DNA of 43,661 nt, taken from the NCBI GenBank assembly GCA_018267055.1, contig JAFDZF010000168.1, forward strand, positions 1-43,661. The letters run 5' to 3'. The DNA is from Bacteroidota bacterium (GTDB lineage Bacteria; Bacteroidota; Bacteroidia; Flavobacteriales_F; PHOS-HE28). Below are positions 30,135-38,927 of the stretch, piece by piece (position 1 is the stretch's first letter; the number at the start of each line of letters is the position of its first letter). The notes beneath the pieces are model-generated. The model saw only the letters and a program-made list of their open reading frames with translations. It had not been told where the DNA came from and searched no databases. Made by a program: the position numbers and the translations under genes.

Positions 30135-32252
30135 ATGCGGAGATCGATCGCCCTTTTCGTGGCCGCGCTGGCGATATCGCCGGCCTGGGCCACCCACATC
30201 GTGGGGGGCGAGATGTACTACACCTACCTGGGCAACGACGATTACGAGCTGACGATCAAGATGTACCGGGATTGCAATGCGGCGACCCCGTTCGATGATC
30301 CCCTGTTCTTCGGCGTCTTCGGGTCCACCGGCAACCACCTCTTCGACAACGAGCTCTTCCCGACCGCCATCACCGAGGTGCCCATCACGGTGAACAACCC
30401 GTGCCTGACGCCGCCGTCCAACATCTGCACGGAGGAGGCCATCTACCAGGGGACCATCCACCTGCCCGCCGGCACGGGCGGCTACACGATCGCCTACCAG
30501 CGCTGCTGCCGGGGTTCGTTCATCGCGAACCTGAACAACCCTTCGGACCAGGGGCTGACCTTGACGGTGCGTGTGCCCGACATCAGCGTGACGGGCCCCA
30601 ACAGCAGTCCCCGCTTCATCGAGGCGCCGCCCACCGCGCTCTGCCTGGGCCAACCCTTCACCTTCGACCATTCGGCCACGGACCCCGACGGCGACCAGCT
30701 GGTCTACGACCTCTGCGCCCCCTACAACGGCGGCTCGGTGATGATGCCGAACCCCACCACGCCCGCCCCGCCGCCCTATACGCCCGTGCCTTTCGGCCCT
30801 GCCTATTCGGTGGGCAACATGGTGAACTCCGTGCCGCCGATGACCGTGGACGCCAATACCGGCGAGCTCTCCCTGACCCCGTCCGGCCTGGGCTTCTTCG
30901 TGGTGGGCGTGCGCGTGCGGGAGTACCGCAATGGCGTCCTGCTCAGCGAGGTCATCCGCGATTTCCAGTTCGATTTCGTGAACTGCGTAGTGAACGTGCA
31001 TTCCACCATCGCCGACCAGAACGATACCTCCTTCTGCAACGGCCTCACGGTGCAGATGGAGAACAACAGCATCGGTGGCGGCTTCTTCCATTGGGACTTC
31101 GGTGTGCCGGGCACCCTGGCCGATACCTCCGACCAGGAAGCCCCCCTCTTCACCTACCCCGCCCCTGGCACATACTTGGTGACCCTGGTGGCGAACCCCG
31201 GCTGGCCCTGTGCGGACACATCGCAGAAGTCCTTCGCGCTCTACCCGCCCCTGGAGGTCGGCTTCTCCACGCCGGCCATCGTCTGCCCCGACCAGATGCC
31301 GCTCACCCTCACGGCCACGGGCAATTTCTCGCCGGCGGCCAACGTGCTTTGGGACTTCGGTGATGGCTTCTCCACGGACCTGTCCAGCCACACCACCACG
31401 GTATCCTTCACAGGGTTGGGCGCCCATGCGATCCGGGTGAGCGCCAGTGAGCACGGATGCGACGGCAGCCACCAGGATTCCGTCCGGGTCTACCCCCTCC
31501 CGGAGGTCGCGTTCGCGCCCGACACCGGCGGATGCGTTCCCTTCGAGGTGCCGTTCACCCAGAATGCGACGGCCTGGACACCGCTGCGCTACCTCTGGGA
31601 TTTCGGCGACGGGCACACCAGCAACGACAGCCTGCCCCGACATACATATACCGCCACGGGGGTCTATGACGTGCGGCTCACCGTCTCCACCGACACCGGC
31701 TGCGTGGCCACCGGCACCCTGCTGAAAACGTCGATGGTGGACGCCTGGCCCATGCCCACGGCACGGTTCACCGCCGATCCGCTCATCACCAGCCTGCTGG
31801 ACCCGGAGGTGACCTTCACCGACCATTCCATCAATGCGGTGGAGTGGGACTTCGCGCTGGGAGGTGCCCATTACGACCACGCCCCCTTCACGCATGTGTT
31901 CGATGACGCGGGTCCCTTCGACGTGCTGCTGACCGTGACCAGTGACCAAGGCTGCCTGGACACGGCCACCGTGCGGATATTCGTGGGGGACCACCTCTTC
32001 TTCGCCCCCACGGCGTTCTCGCCGAACGGCGACGACATCAATGAATACTGGCGGCCGGAGGTGAAGGGTGCGCGCCTCTACCACCTCGATGTCTTCGATC
32101 GCTGGGGCCAGGTGGTCTTCAGCACCACGGACCCCAAGGAGGCCTGGGACGGCAAGAACGCCACCACGGGCATCTATGCCTTCAAGGCGTGGCTGAGCGA
32201 ATGGGGGCCGCTGGAGAAGGAGTACAACGGCACCATCACGCTGTTCCGCTGA
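30135..32252 (+). CDS. PKD-repeat protein with T9SS type-B sorting domain
   Basis: A 705-residue extracellular protein. The signal peptide is MRRSIALFVAALAISPAWA. The N-terminal domain (about residues 20-310) begins THIVGGEMYYTYLGNDDYEL, a frequent opening in flavobacterial gliding-associated surface proteins. About four PKD-like domains follow, marked by WDFGVPG, WDFGDGFST, WDFGDGHTS and WDFALGG. The C-terminus (about residues 622-705) is a type-B (gliding-motility-associated) T9SS domain: FFAPTAFSPNGDDINEYWRP, LDVFDRWGQVVFST, and YNGTITLFR. These domains direct secretion and often depend on SprF-like partners; none is in the window. The start begins the signal peptide. The 3' end overlaps the convergent GNAT gene by 17 bases. 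Confidence 0.9.
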   Translation: MRRSIALFVAALAISPAWATHIVGGEMYYTYLGNDDYELTIKMYRDCNAATPFDDPLFFGVFGSTGNHLFDNELFPTAITEVPITVNNPCLTPPSNICTEEAIYQGTIHLPAGTGGYTIAYQRCCRGSFIANLNNPSDQGLTLTVRVPDISVTGPNSSPRFIEAPPTALCLGQPFTFDHSATDPDGDQLVYDLCAPYNGGSVMMPNPTTPAPPPYTPVPFGPAYSVGNMVNSVPPMTVDANTGELSLTPSGLGFFVVGVRVREYRNGVLLSEVIRDFQFDFVNCVVNVHSTIADQNDTSFCNGLTVQMENNSIGGGFFHWDFGVPGTLADTSDQEAPLFTYPAPGTYLVTLVANPGWPCADTSQKSFALYPPLEVGFSTPAIVCPDQMPLTLTATGNFSPAANVLWDFGDGFSTDLSSHTTTVSFTGLGAHAIRVSASEHGCDGSHQDSVRVYPLPEVAFAPDTGGCVPFEVPFTQNATAWTPLRYLWDFGDGHTSNDSLPRHTYTATGVYDVRLTVSTDTGCVATGTLLKTSMVDAWPMPTARFTADPLITSLLDPEVTFTDHSINAVEWDFALGGAHYDHAPFTHVFDDAGPFDVLLTVTSDQGCLDTATVRIFVGDHLFFAPTAFSPNGDDINEYWRPEVKGARLYHLDVFDRWGQVVFSTTDPKEAWDGKNATTGIYAFKAWLSEWGPLEKEYNGTITLFR

Positions 32253-32718
32253 CCGGCGCGTTGTCGCGCTCCATGTCCACGTGCGGGATGCCGTCCCAAT
32301 CGTACACCTCGCCCGTCCGGCGATAGCCCAGGCCCTCGTAGAACGCTTGCAGGTGGGCCTGCGCGGCTAATGCGGAGCGTGCGGACCCATGGGCCTGTTC
32401 CAGCGCCAGCAAGGCCTGCCGCATCACCTCCCGCCCGAGCGCCCGGCCGCGCGCTTCGGGATGCACCACCACCCGCCCGATGTGCGGCGGTCCGCCGGCA
32501 TGCGGAGGCAGGATCCGCGCATAAGCGACCAGCCGCCCGTCCGCATCGTGGCCGGTGACGTGCAGGGCCTCGGGGTCCTGGCCGTCGATCTCCGGGTAGA
32601 GGCATCGCTGCTCCACGATGAACACGTCCACGCGCAGGCGCAGGATGTCGTGCAGGACCTGCGGCGGGAGCGTCTCGAAGCGCTGCACGCGCCAATGCAG
32701 GTGGGTCGGCGTGCTCAT
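32236..32718 (-). CDS. ElaA-like GNAT N-acetyltransferase
   Basis: A 160-residue acetyl-CoA-dependent acyltransferase of the GNAT family, closest to ElaA by its opening: HWRVQRFETLPPQVLHDILR then LRVDVFIVEQRCLYPEIDGQ, where the VFIVEQ-x-CxYPExDG pattern is the ElaA hallmark. The acetyl-CoA pyrophosphate loop is in IGRVVVHPEARGRALGREVM near residue 90. The C-terminus FYEGLGYRRTGEVYDWDGIP carries the usual tail motif. The start at 32718 overlaps the stop of the AddA-like gene by 4 bases. Substrate unknown; the operon link with AddA looks incidental. It converges on the PKD gene with overlapping ends. Confidence 0.88.
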   Translation of the reverse strand: MSTPTHLHWRVQRFETLPPQVLHDILRLRVDVFIVEQRCLYPEIDGQDPEALHVTGHDADGRLVAYARILPPHAGGPPHIGRVVVHPEARGRALGREVMRQALLALEQAHGSARSALAAQAHLQAFYEGLGYRRTGEVYDWDGIPHVDMERDNAPVSGTA

Positions 32719-35700
32719 GCGTCCACGGGCACCAAGGCCCCTTCGTTCAGGTAGAGCAGGTAGGCCTCCACCGCGGTGCCTTCCACCTGCCGCAGCAGGT
32801 CGGCATAGCCGCGCACCTGGGCCTGGTGCCGGTCCGATGGGGCGCCGGTCTTGATGTCGAGCACGCGCACCTGTTCCCCCTCGCGCACGATGCGGTCGGG
32901 GCGGAGCGCATGGCCCGACGCGTCGATCAAAGTGGTCTCGGTATGCACGGTGAGCCCTTCCCCGAAGAACGGGGCCAGCTCCGGCCGTGCGAGCAGCGTG
33001 TCGAGGCGTTCGCGGATGGCGGTCCGTTCCTCGGCCGCCCATCCCTGGATGTTCCCTTCGGCTTCGATCGCAGCGGCGAGGTCGGCGGGGGTGCGCACGC
33101 GGGCGAGCACCGCGTGCAGGGCGCTGCCGTACGCGCGAAACGGGTCGGGGTCGGCCGGATCCCATTCGGTGGGAGCCTCGCGGCGGATGGCCAGGGTGCG
33201 GTGCGGGTCGGGTGTCGCCGGCGCCAGGGTGAACGTGTCGCCCGTGCGTTCGGGCTTGATGAGGGCGGGTGCACGCGTGCCGAAGGTGCGTGAGCCGCCG
33301 GGCTCCAGGCCGAGGTGCGCGCGCAGGGCCTTGGCGAAGCGGTCGCTGCTTTGGCCGTCGACACCCGCATAGAGCCGCTGTTCCGGGCGGGTGAAGGCCA
33401 CGTAGAGCACGTCCAGGTCGTCCAGCGCGCGCAGCCGCTGCTCCTCGTCGATCTCCGGGATGCCGAAGGTGGTGAGGGGCTCCTTCATGCGGACGAGCGC
33501 GCTCGGCGGCCCTTGGAGCCCGGGCCCGGGGTCGATCCACAGGAGGTCGCCAGCACCGCCGCGCGCACTGCGTCCGACGAACGGCACGACGACCACGGGG
33601 AACTGCAGGCCCTTCGAAGCGTGGATGGTGAGGATGCGCACGGCCGTGGTGCCGGGCGCGCCGCCCACGGAACGCCTGCGGGCCGTGCGCTCCCAGTGCT
33701 CGAGGAAGCCGGCGCCGTCGTTGCCGTGCTCCTTGGCATGACCGTGGGCCTCGTTGAGCAGGCCCAGGAGGAAGGCATCGGTGGCGGGGTCGCGGTCGAG
33801 CGCGGCGATGATGCGGCAGAGCAGCGACAGCAGTGGCAGGCGCCGGGTGACCAGCGGATGCCGGGCGCTCCAGGACCGCAACAGCTCCTGCGGCGGACGG
33901 GCCCCGGCGAACGGGTCCACCTCGGGCGCGCCGGCCTGCAGCAGGGCCATGAGCTGCGCGGCCTGCGCGGCGTTCACGTCGTTCGGGTCCAGCGACCAGG
34001 CCAGCAGCGCGATGACCGTGCGGACGGCCACGTCGTCCCCCAGGCTCAAGCCGTCGGGGGAGACCACTTCATGCCCGGTGGCCGCCAGCTGCGTCGCGAT
34101 GGTGCGGCCCTGTTCCTTGGTGCGCACCAGCACCGCGATGTCGCCCGGGCGGAAGCCGTCGGCCAGTGCTTCGGCGATCGCCCGTTCGGCGAAGCGGGGC
34201 GCGGGTGCCGCCTCTTCCTCCGCGGTGTCGTCGTAGCAGGCGATCTCCACATAGCCTTCGTTGGCGCGGACGGCCTCCTGCTCGTGCCGGTGGTAGACGG
34301 CGCGGTCCTCCTCGTCCAGCTCGGCCTTCAGCGCGGCGATGAGCGTGTTGTTGAAGGCGATGATGCCGTGGGCCGATCGGTGGTTGTGGGCCAGCGGATC
34401 GGTGGGCACGAACGCGCGGACGAGCATCTGCTCGCGCTGCTCCCCCTGGGTGAGCCGTTCCTTGGCGAACAGTTCGGGCAGCTGGATGAACTGCCGCACC
34501 TCGCCGTTGCGCCAGCGGTAGATGGCCTGCTTCGCGTCGCCCACGAGCAGGGCCGAGCCTTCGCCCGCCAGGGCGTTCTCCAGCAGGGGCAGCAGGGCGT
34601 GCCATTGCAGCATCGAGGTGTCCTGGAACTCGTCGATGAGGAAGTGGCGGTATTTCTCGCCGAGCCGTTCATAGAGGAAGGAGGCGGGCTCCTCCTGCAC
34701 CACGGCCGCCACCTTGCGCGTGAGGTCGCTGAAGAAGGCGATGCCTTCCTCCGCCTTGGCGCGCTCCAGGCACCGGTCGAGGGCATTGAGCGTGGCGGTG
34801 GGCATGAGCTCCCGCAGGATGGCCGCGGCGATGGCGTGCTCGCGCATCTCCTGTCCGCGCAGGCCCTCCACCGTGCCGATCACGTGGCGGAGCGTCGGTG
34901 CCACGTGCTCCACCGCCAGGCGCGTGCCGCCGGTCGCGGTGCCCGAGGCCCACTTGTCGTTCTCCAGCACGCGCAGCACGTTCTTGTTCTCCTTCTGCCA
35001 GGTGTCGAATTCCGCCAGGTTGCGCACATAGCCGAACGGGCCGGCCTTGCCGTAGGCCAGGTCCTTCTCCGTGAGGCCGGCTTCCTGGATGGCGCGCCAT
35101 CCTTCACGCCCGAGCTCCTGGAGGCGTGTGCGGAACGCGTCCACGCGGGTGCGCAGGCGGTCGCGCAAGGCGAGGAAGTAGGCGCTGTCCAGCGCGCGCA
35201 GGGCTTCCAGGTGCGCCAGGGCGTCCTCGCGGCCGAGCTGCTTGGACAGCTCCAGCAAGGGCCGGTCGGGCCGCCAGCTGCGCTCCTCCTCCAGCAGCTG
35301 CTCGCAGGTGGCCACCAATAACTGCGTGAGGGCGGGATCGGTGCCGGCCTCTTCCAGGAGCAGGTCCACGGCCTTGGAGCGGTAGTGCTCCTCCTCGGTG
35401 GTCATCCGCAGGTCCTGCTCCAGGCGGAGGTCGCGGGCGAAAGGCATCACCACGCGGCGCGTGAAGGCATCGATGGTGCTGACAGCGAGCTGCGGCCAGT
35501 GGTGCAGCATGTGCGTGAGCGTCCGCCGGGCCCGCTGCCGCAGCTCCTCGGCGGAGATGCCGGCCGCCGCGGTGACGGTATCACGCACGTCGGCCAGGGC
35601 GCCGGTGGGCGCCTCCTCCGCGGCGAGGCCTTCGAGGTAGTCCAGGATGCGCTCGCGCATCTCGCCCGCCGCCTTGTTGGTGAAGGTGAGCGCCAGGATG

Positions 35701-35807
35701 CGGGCATAGGCGGCCGGGTCGGGATCGCGCAGGGCCAGCAGCAGGTAGTGCTTCACCAACGCATGGGTCTTGCCCGCGCCCGCCGAGCTGTGCAGCACCC
35801 GGAACAT
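32715..35807 (-). CDS. AddA-like UvrD helicase/exonuclease
   Basis: A 1030-residue UvrD-family helicase with a C-terminal nuclease, the AddA/RecB-like subunit. The Walker A motif is VLHSSAGAGKTHALVKHYLL near residue 4, followed by AYARILALTFTNKAAGEMRE. Motif II is HFLIDEFQDTSMLQWHALLP near residue 392. Motif VI region is DDLDVLYVAFTRPEQRLYAG near residue 800. The RecB-type nuclease block is GHALRPDRIVREGEQVRVLD then IKTGAPSDRHQAQVRGYADL near residue 970. It is paired functionally with the AddB-like gene at 27052-29805. A TACCTTCG -7-like element (35812-35819) lies four bases upstream of the ATG, predicting a leaderless transcript. Confidence 0.92.
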   Translation of the reverse strand: MFRVLHSSAGAGKTHALVKHYLLLALRDPDPAAYARILALTFTNKAAGEMRERILDYLEGLAAEEAPTGALADVRDTVTAAAGISAEELRQRARRTLTHMLHHWPQLAVSTIDAFTRRVVMPFARDLRLEQDLRMTTEEEHYRSKAVDLLLEEAGTDPALTQLLVATCEQLLEEERSWRPDRPLLELSKQLGREDALAHLEALRALDSAYFLALRDRLRTRVDAFRTRLQELGREGWRAIQEAGLTEKDLAYGKAGPFGYVRNLAEFDTWQKENKNVLRVLENDKWASGTATGGTRLAVEHVAPTLRHVIGTVEGLRGQEMREHAIAAAILRELMPTATLNALDRCLERAKAEEGIAFFSDLTRKVAAVVQEEPASFLYERLGEKYRHFLIDEFQDTSMLQWHALLPLLENALAGEGSALLVGDAKQAIYRWRNGEVRQFIQLPELFAKERLTQGEQREQMLVRAFVPTDPLAHNHRSAHGIIAFNNTLIAALKAELDEEDRAVYHRHEQEAVRANEGYVEIACYDDTAEEEAAPAPRFAERAIAEALADGFRPGDIAVLVRTKEQGRTIATQLAATGHEVVSPDGLSLGDDVAVRTVIALLAWSLDPNDVNAAQAAQLMALLQAGAPEVDPFAGARPPQELLRSWSARHPLVTRRLPLLSLLCRIIAALDRDPATDAFLLGLLNEAHGHAKEHGNDGAGFLEHWERTARRRSVGGAPGTTAVRILTIHASKGLQFPVVVVPFVGRSARGGAGDLLWIDPGPGLQGPPSALVRMKEPLTTFGIPEIDEEQRLRALDDLDVLYVAFTRPEQRLYAGVDGQSSDRFAKALRAHLGLEPGGSRTFGTRAPALIKPERTGDTFTLAPATPDPHRTLAIRREAPTEWDPADPDPFRAYGSALHAVLARVRTPADLAAAIEAEGNIQGWAAEERTAIRERLDTLLARPELAPFFGEGLTVHTETTLIDASGHALRPDRIVREGEQVRVLDIKTGAPSDRHQAQVRGYADLLRQVEGTAVEAYLLYLNEGALVPVDA

Positions 35808-35811
35808 GCGT

Positions 35812-35819
35812 CGAAGGTA
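35812..35819 (-). promoter_or_regulatory. -7-like element of addA-like gene
   Basis: On the minus strand TACCTTCG, seven of eight matches to TAnnTTTG. Only ACGC separates it from the ATG at 35807, so the mRNA is probably leaderless. Confidence 0.45.
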
Positions 35820-35881
35820 GGCCCCCAGGACCGGCGGTCATTTGCGCGCGCCCGCCACCGGGGGGCGGCCGGGGGCGGGGC

Positions 35882-35889
35882 TAGATTTG
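35882..35889 (+). promoter_or_regulatory. Bacteroidota -7 element before the MbnP operon
   Basis: TAGATTTG is a perfect match to TAnnTTTG, 53 bases before the MbnP ATG at 35943. No clear TTG is seen at the proper distance because the preceding sequence is a G/C run. Confidence 0.5.
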
Positions 35890-35942
35890 CCGGACGCGAA
35901 GCATCGCCCGGGCGGGCGGCACGCGTCCTCGATCGGATGACC

Positions 35943-36695
35943 ATGAACATTCGCCCCTTCCTGCTCGCCGGCCTTGCCGCCGTGGCCCTGCTCAGTGCCT
36001 GCCACAAAGGGAGCGCCGTGGACCCCGAAGGACAGGGTGCGGTGCGCCTTTCCGTGATCCCCGTATGGAACGGCGCGCCGTTCGACCGGATGCAGGTGTA
36101 CCTGAACGCCGCGGACCAGCGGGAGCAGATCCAGTTGGTGAAGTTCTACCTGGCGCGCATGACCCTGGTGGCGCCGGACGTCGAGCACGAGCTGTTCGAT
36201 GCCGACCTGTTCAACATCACGAACGGTCCGGAGACGCGGATCCTGCCCGTGCCCGCGGGCGATTACCAGCAGCTGCGGTTCGGCCTCGGCCTGCCGCCGG
36301 ACCTGAACCACACGGACATCGCCACCGTGCCGGTGAACGATCCGCTGGGCAACAACAGCGGGATGTACTGGACCTGGGCGACGATGTACCGCTTCCTGCT
36401 CTTCGAGGGCCGCTTCGACAACGACCCGCAGGCCACCGGCCTGCTGCCGTTCCAGTTCTCGTGGCATACCGGCCTGGACACGCTCTACCGGGAGCGCGAC
36501 CTCCCGCTCGCCCTGGAGGTGCCGGCGGGCGATACCGTGGACCTGCCGCTGTACGTGGACCTGGCCCGGTTCACCACCGATGGCGCCGACACCCTGAGCT
36601 TCGCCGACATCGCGCAGTTCCACGGCGAGGTGCAGTCCCTTCCCCTGGGGATCCGCATCGCGGACCTGGAGCAGGGCGCGTTCTGCACGCCATGA
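35943..36695 (+). CDS. MbnP-family lipoprotein
   Basis: A 250-residue lipoprotein with signal peptide MNIRPFLLAGLAAVALLSAC (lipobox LSAC). The mature domain matches the MbnP family by the patterns VYLNAADQREQIQLVKFYLA, then RILPVPAGDYQQLRFGLGLP, and the central NNSGMYWTWATMYRFLLFEG near residue 140; the end is IRIADLEQGAFCTP. MbnP proteins bind copper and form a 'metallo-mystery pair' with a di-heme peroxidase (MbnH), which modifies a tryptophan in MbnP. The tryptophans in GMYWTWATMYRF are candidates. The start is ATG 35943 or 35937. It is coupled to the next gene by a 4-base overlap. Confidence 0.9.
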   Translation: MNIRPFLLAGLAAVALLSACHKGSAVDPEGQGAVRLSVIPVWNGAPFDRMQVYLNAADQREQIQLVKFYLARMTLVAPDVEHELFDADLFNITNGPETRILPVPAGDYQQLRFGLGLPPDLNHTDIATVPVNDPLGNNSGMYWTWATMYRFLLFEGRFDNDPQATGLLPFQFSWHTGLDTLYRERDLPLALEVPAGDTVDLPLYVDLARFTTDGADTLSFADIAQFHGEVQSLPLGIRIADLEQGAFCTP

Positions 36696-37714
36696 TCCCG
36701 CGCCGCATCACGGTCCCCCTGCTGGTGGCGCTGGTCCTGCATGCGGGCTGCCGCAAGGACGAGCCGCTGGCCACGGCGGACGATGATGCGTTCACGCTCG
36801 AGCTGCCGCCCGGCGCGCCGGTGCCGCCCGTGCCGGAGGCGAACCGGCCGACGGCCACGCGCGTGGCCCTGGGCAAGCGGCTCTTCTTCGATGAGCGGCT
36901 TTCGCTGGGCCGCGGGATCTCCTGCGCGTCGTGCCACCACCCTGTGCGGGCGTTCAGCGATACGGTGGCCCTGAGCGTGGGCGTGCATGGGACCACGGGC
37001 TTCCGGAACGCGTCCTCGCTCGCGAACGTGGCGTACCACCCGGCCCTGTTCCGCGACGGGGGCGTGCCCACCCTGGAGCAGCAAGTGCTGGCGCCGGTCC
37101 ACGATGAGGCGGAGATGGATGCCGACATCAACGTGGTGGCCACGCAGCTCGCAGGTGAGGAGCCCTACCGCAGCTGGAGCCGCAAGGCCTACGGCCGCGA
37201 CCTGGACCCCTATGTGATCACGCGCGCCATCGCCTGCTATGAACGGACGCTGATCAGCGGCTGGTCGCGCTTCGACCGCTTCCGCTACCGGAACGACGCG
37301 TCGGCCTTGACGGCGGAAGAGCTGCAGGGCTGGACCGTCTTCACCAGCGCGGAGACGAACTGTTCCGGCTGCCACTCCGGCTTCGACCTGAGCGACCACG
37401 ATTACCACAACATCGGCACTTCGCTGGACCACAGCGCCGACCCCGGCCGGGAGCGCATCACCCTCCGGCCTGAGGACCGCGGCAAGTTCAAGACGCCCAC
37501 CCTGCGCAACATCGCGCTCACGGCGCCGTACATGCATGACGGAAGCATGGCGACGCTGGAACGAGTGATCGGGCATTTCGCCGGCGGCGGCGTGGCGGAC
37601 CCCAACAAGAGCCCGCTCGTACATTCGTTCACCTTGAGCGACGCGGACCGCCAGGCCTTGATCGCCTTCCTGCACACCCTCACGGACGAGCGTCCCCTGG
37701 ACCGGCTGCCATGA
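36692..37714 (+). CDS. di-heme cytochrome c peroxidase (MbnH-like)
   Basis: A 340-residue periplasmic lipoprotein (signal peptide MIPRRITVPLLVALVLHAGC). Two c-type heme sites are present, ISCASCHHPVRAFSD near residue 72 and NCSGCHSGFDLSDHDYHN near residue 228. The CCP/MauG pattern continues with FRDGGVPTLEQQVLAPVHDE, FKTPTLRNIALTAPYMHDGS and the final TLTDERPL. Next to MbnP it is the best candidate for the MbnH partner, which forms a high-valent bis-Fe(IV) state to modify MbnP. The start at 36692 overlaps the MbnP stop (ATGA), and its stop overlaps the next gene in the same way. Without the distal-residue alignment, MbnH versus ordinary peroxidase cannot be fixed. Confidence 0.88.
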   Translation: MIPRRITVPLLVALVLHAGCRKDEPLATADDDAFTLELPPGAPVPPVPEANRPTATRVALGKRLFFDERLSLGRGISCASCHHPVRAFSDTVALSVGVHGTTGFRNASSLANVAYHPALFRDGGVPTLEQQVLAPVHDEAEMDADINVVATQLAGEEPYRSWSRKAYGRDLDPYVITRAIACYERTLISGWSRFDRFRYRNDASALTAEELQGWTVFTSAETNCSGCHSGFDLSDHDYHNIGTSLDHSADPGRERITLRPEDRGKFKTPTLRNIALTAPYMHDGSMATLERVIGHFAGGGVADPNKSPLVHSFTLSDADRQALIAFLHTLTDERPLDRLP

Positions 37715-38874
37715 AGACCCCGAAACGCCTGCTCGTGCTGCTCCCGGCCCTGGTGCTGGGTGTGATGGCCTGCCGCAAGGACGACCCGGAGCCGCCCACG
37801 ACGACGACGCCACCGGACACCCACCAGCCGCCGCCGTACGACCCCACACCATACGCCTTGGTGCTGCCCGCGAACCTGCCGCCGATGGCCATCCCGCCGG
37901 ACAATCCGCTCACGGTGGCGGGCGTGCGGCTGGGGCGCTACCTCTTCTATGAGGAGCGCCTGTCGGGCAATGACCTGATGAGCTGCGCCACGTGCCACGC
38001 CCCGGCGCTGGCGTTCACCGACGGCCACGCGGTGAGCACGGGCATCGATGGCATCGCCGGCACGCGTAGCGCCATGCCCCTGATGAACCTGGGCTATGCG
38101 CACTTCTTCTTCTGGGACGGCCGTGCCATCACGCTGGAGCAGCAGATCCTGCAGCCGGTGCCGAACCCGGTCGAGATGCACCAGAGCTGGCCGGCCACCA
38201 TGGCCAAGCTGCAAGCGGATACGGCCTACACCGACCTCTTCCACGCGGCGTTCAACACCACCACGGTGGACTCGCTCCTGGTGGCGAAGGCCATCGCGCA
38301 GTTCCTGCGCACGCTGGTCACCGGCAACAGCGATTTCGACAAGGCGGTGCGGTTCGAAGGGGTGATGACGCCCGAGGCGCAGCAGGGCTACCAGCTCTTC
38401 CAGCTGGAAGGCGGGGCGGTGGGCCAGATCATCCCCGTGGCCGGCAGCACGCCGGTGGTGGGGCAGGGGGGCGCCGACTGCTTCCATTGCCATTCGGTGG
38501 GCGGCAACCTCTTCACCGACGAGCAGTTCCACAACAACGCGCTGGACGCCTCACCGACGGATCCCGGACGCGGCGGCGTGACGGGCGACCCCTACGACTT
38601 CGCGAAGTTCAAGACGCCCACGCTGCGCAACATCATGCTGACGGCGCCCTACATGCATGATGGGCGCTTCGCCACCATCGATGCGGTGCTGGACCATTAC
38701 AACGATGGCGGGCACGCCTCGCTCACGGTGGACCCGTTCATGAAGTTCACCGACCCGGAGGAACAGCTGGGGCTCACCCCGGAGAAACGGCAACAGATCA
38801 AGGCCTTCCTGAACGCATTGACGGACATGGAGTTCGTGACGAACCCGGCGTTCCAGGATCCCGGACCGCCGTAG
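37711..38874 (+). CDS. second di-heme cytochrome c peroxidase family protein
   Basis: A 387-residue lipoprotein with signal peptide MKTPKRLLVLLPALVLGVMA before Cys21, then a threonine/proline-rich linker (EPPTTTTPPDTHQPPPYDPT). Heme sites are MSCATCHAPALAFTDGHAVS near residue 91 and ADCFHCHSVGGNLFTDEQFH near residue 255. The family motifs FFFWDGRAITLEQQILQPVP and FKTPTLRNIMLTAPYMHDGR are present. It is a paralogue of its upstream neighbour but longer and with an insertion before the second heme. It is translationally coupled (ATGA at 37711). An operon of one MbnP and two di-heme peroxidases is unusual; either may be the MbnP partner. Confidence 0.9.
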   Translation: MKTPKRLLVLLPALVLGVMACRKDDPEPPTTTTPPDTHQPPPYDPTPYALVLPANLPPMAIPPDNPLTVAGVRLGRYLFYEERLSGNDLMSCATCHAPALAFTDGHAVSTGIDGIAGTRSAMPLMNLGYAHFFFWDGRAITLEQQILQPVPNPVEMHQSWPATMAKLQADTAYTDLFHAAFNTTTVDSLLVAKAIAQFLRTLVTGNSDFDKAVRFEGVMTPEAQQGYQLFQLEGGAVGQIIPVAGSTPVVGQGGADCFHCHSVGGNLFTDEQFHNNALDASPTDPGRGGVTGDPYDFAKFKTPTLRNIMLTAPYMHDGRFATIDAVLDHYNDGGHASLTVDPFMKFTDPEEQLGLTPEKRQQIKAFLNALTDMEFVTNPAFQDPGPP

Positions 38875-38927
38875 GGGGTCCTTTGCCCCCGTCGATCCCG
38901 TCCGGGCACCGACAGCGGCAGTTCCGT

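Noticed and set aside
38875-38927. GGGG/CCCC short dyad after the second peroxidase
   Set aside because: The stem is short and mixed with coding ends; a terminator call was not justified.
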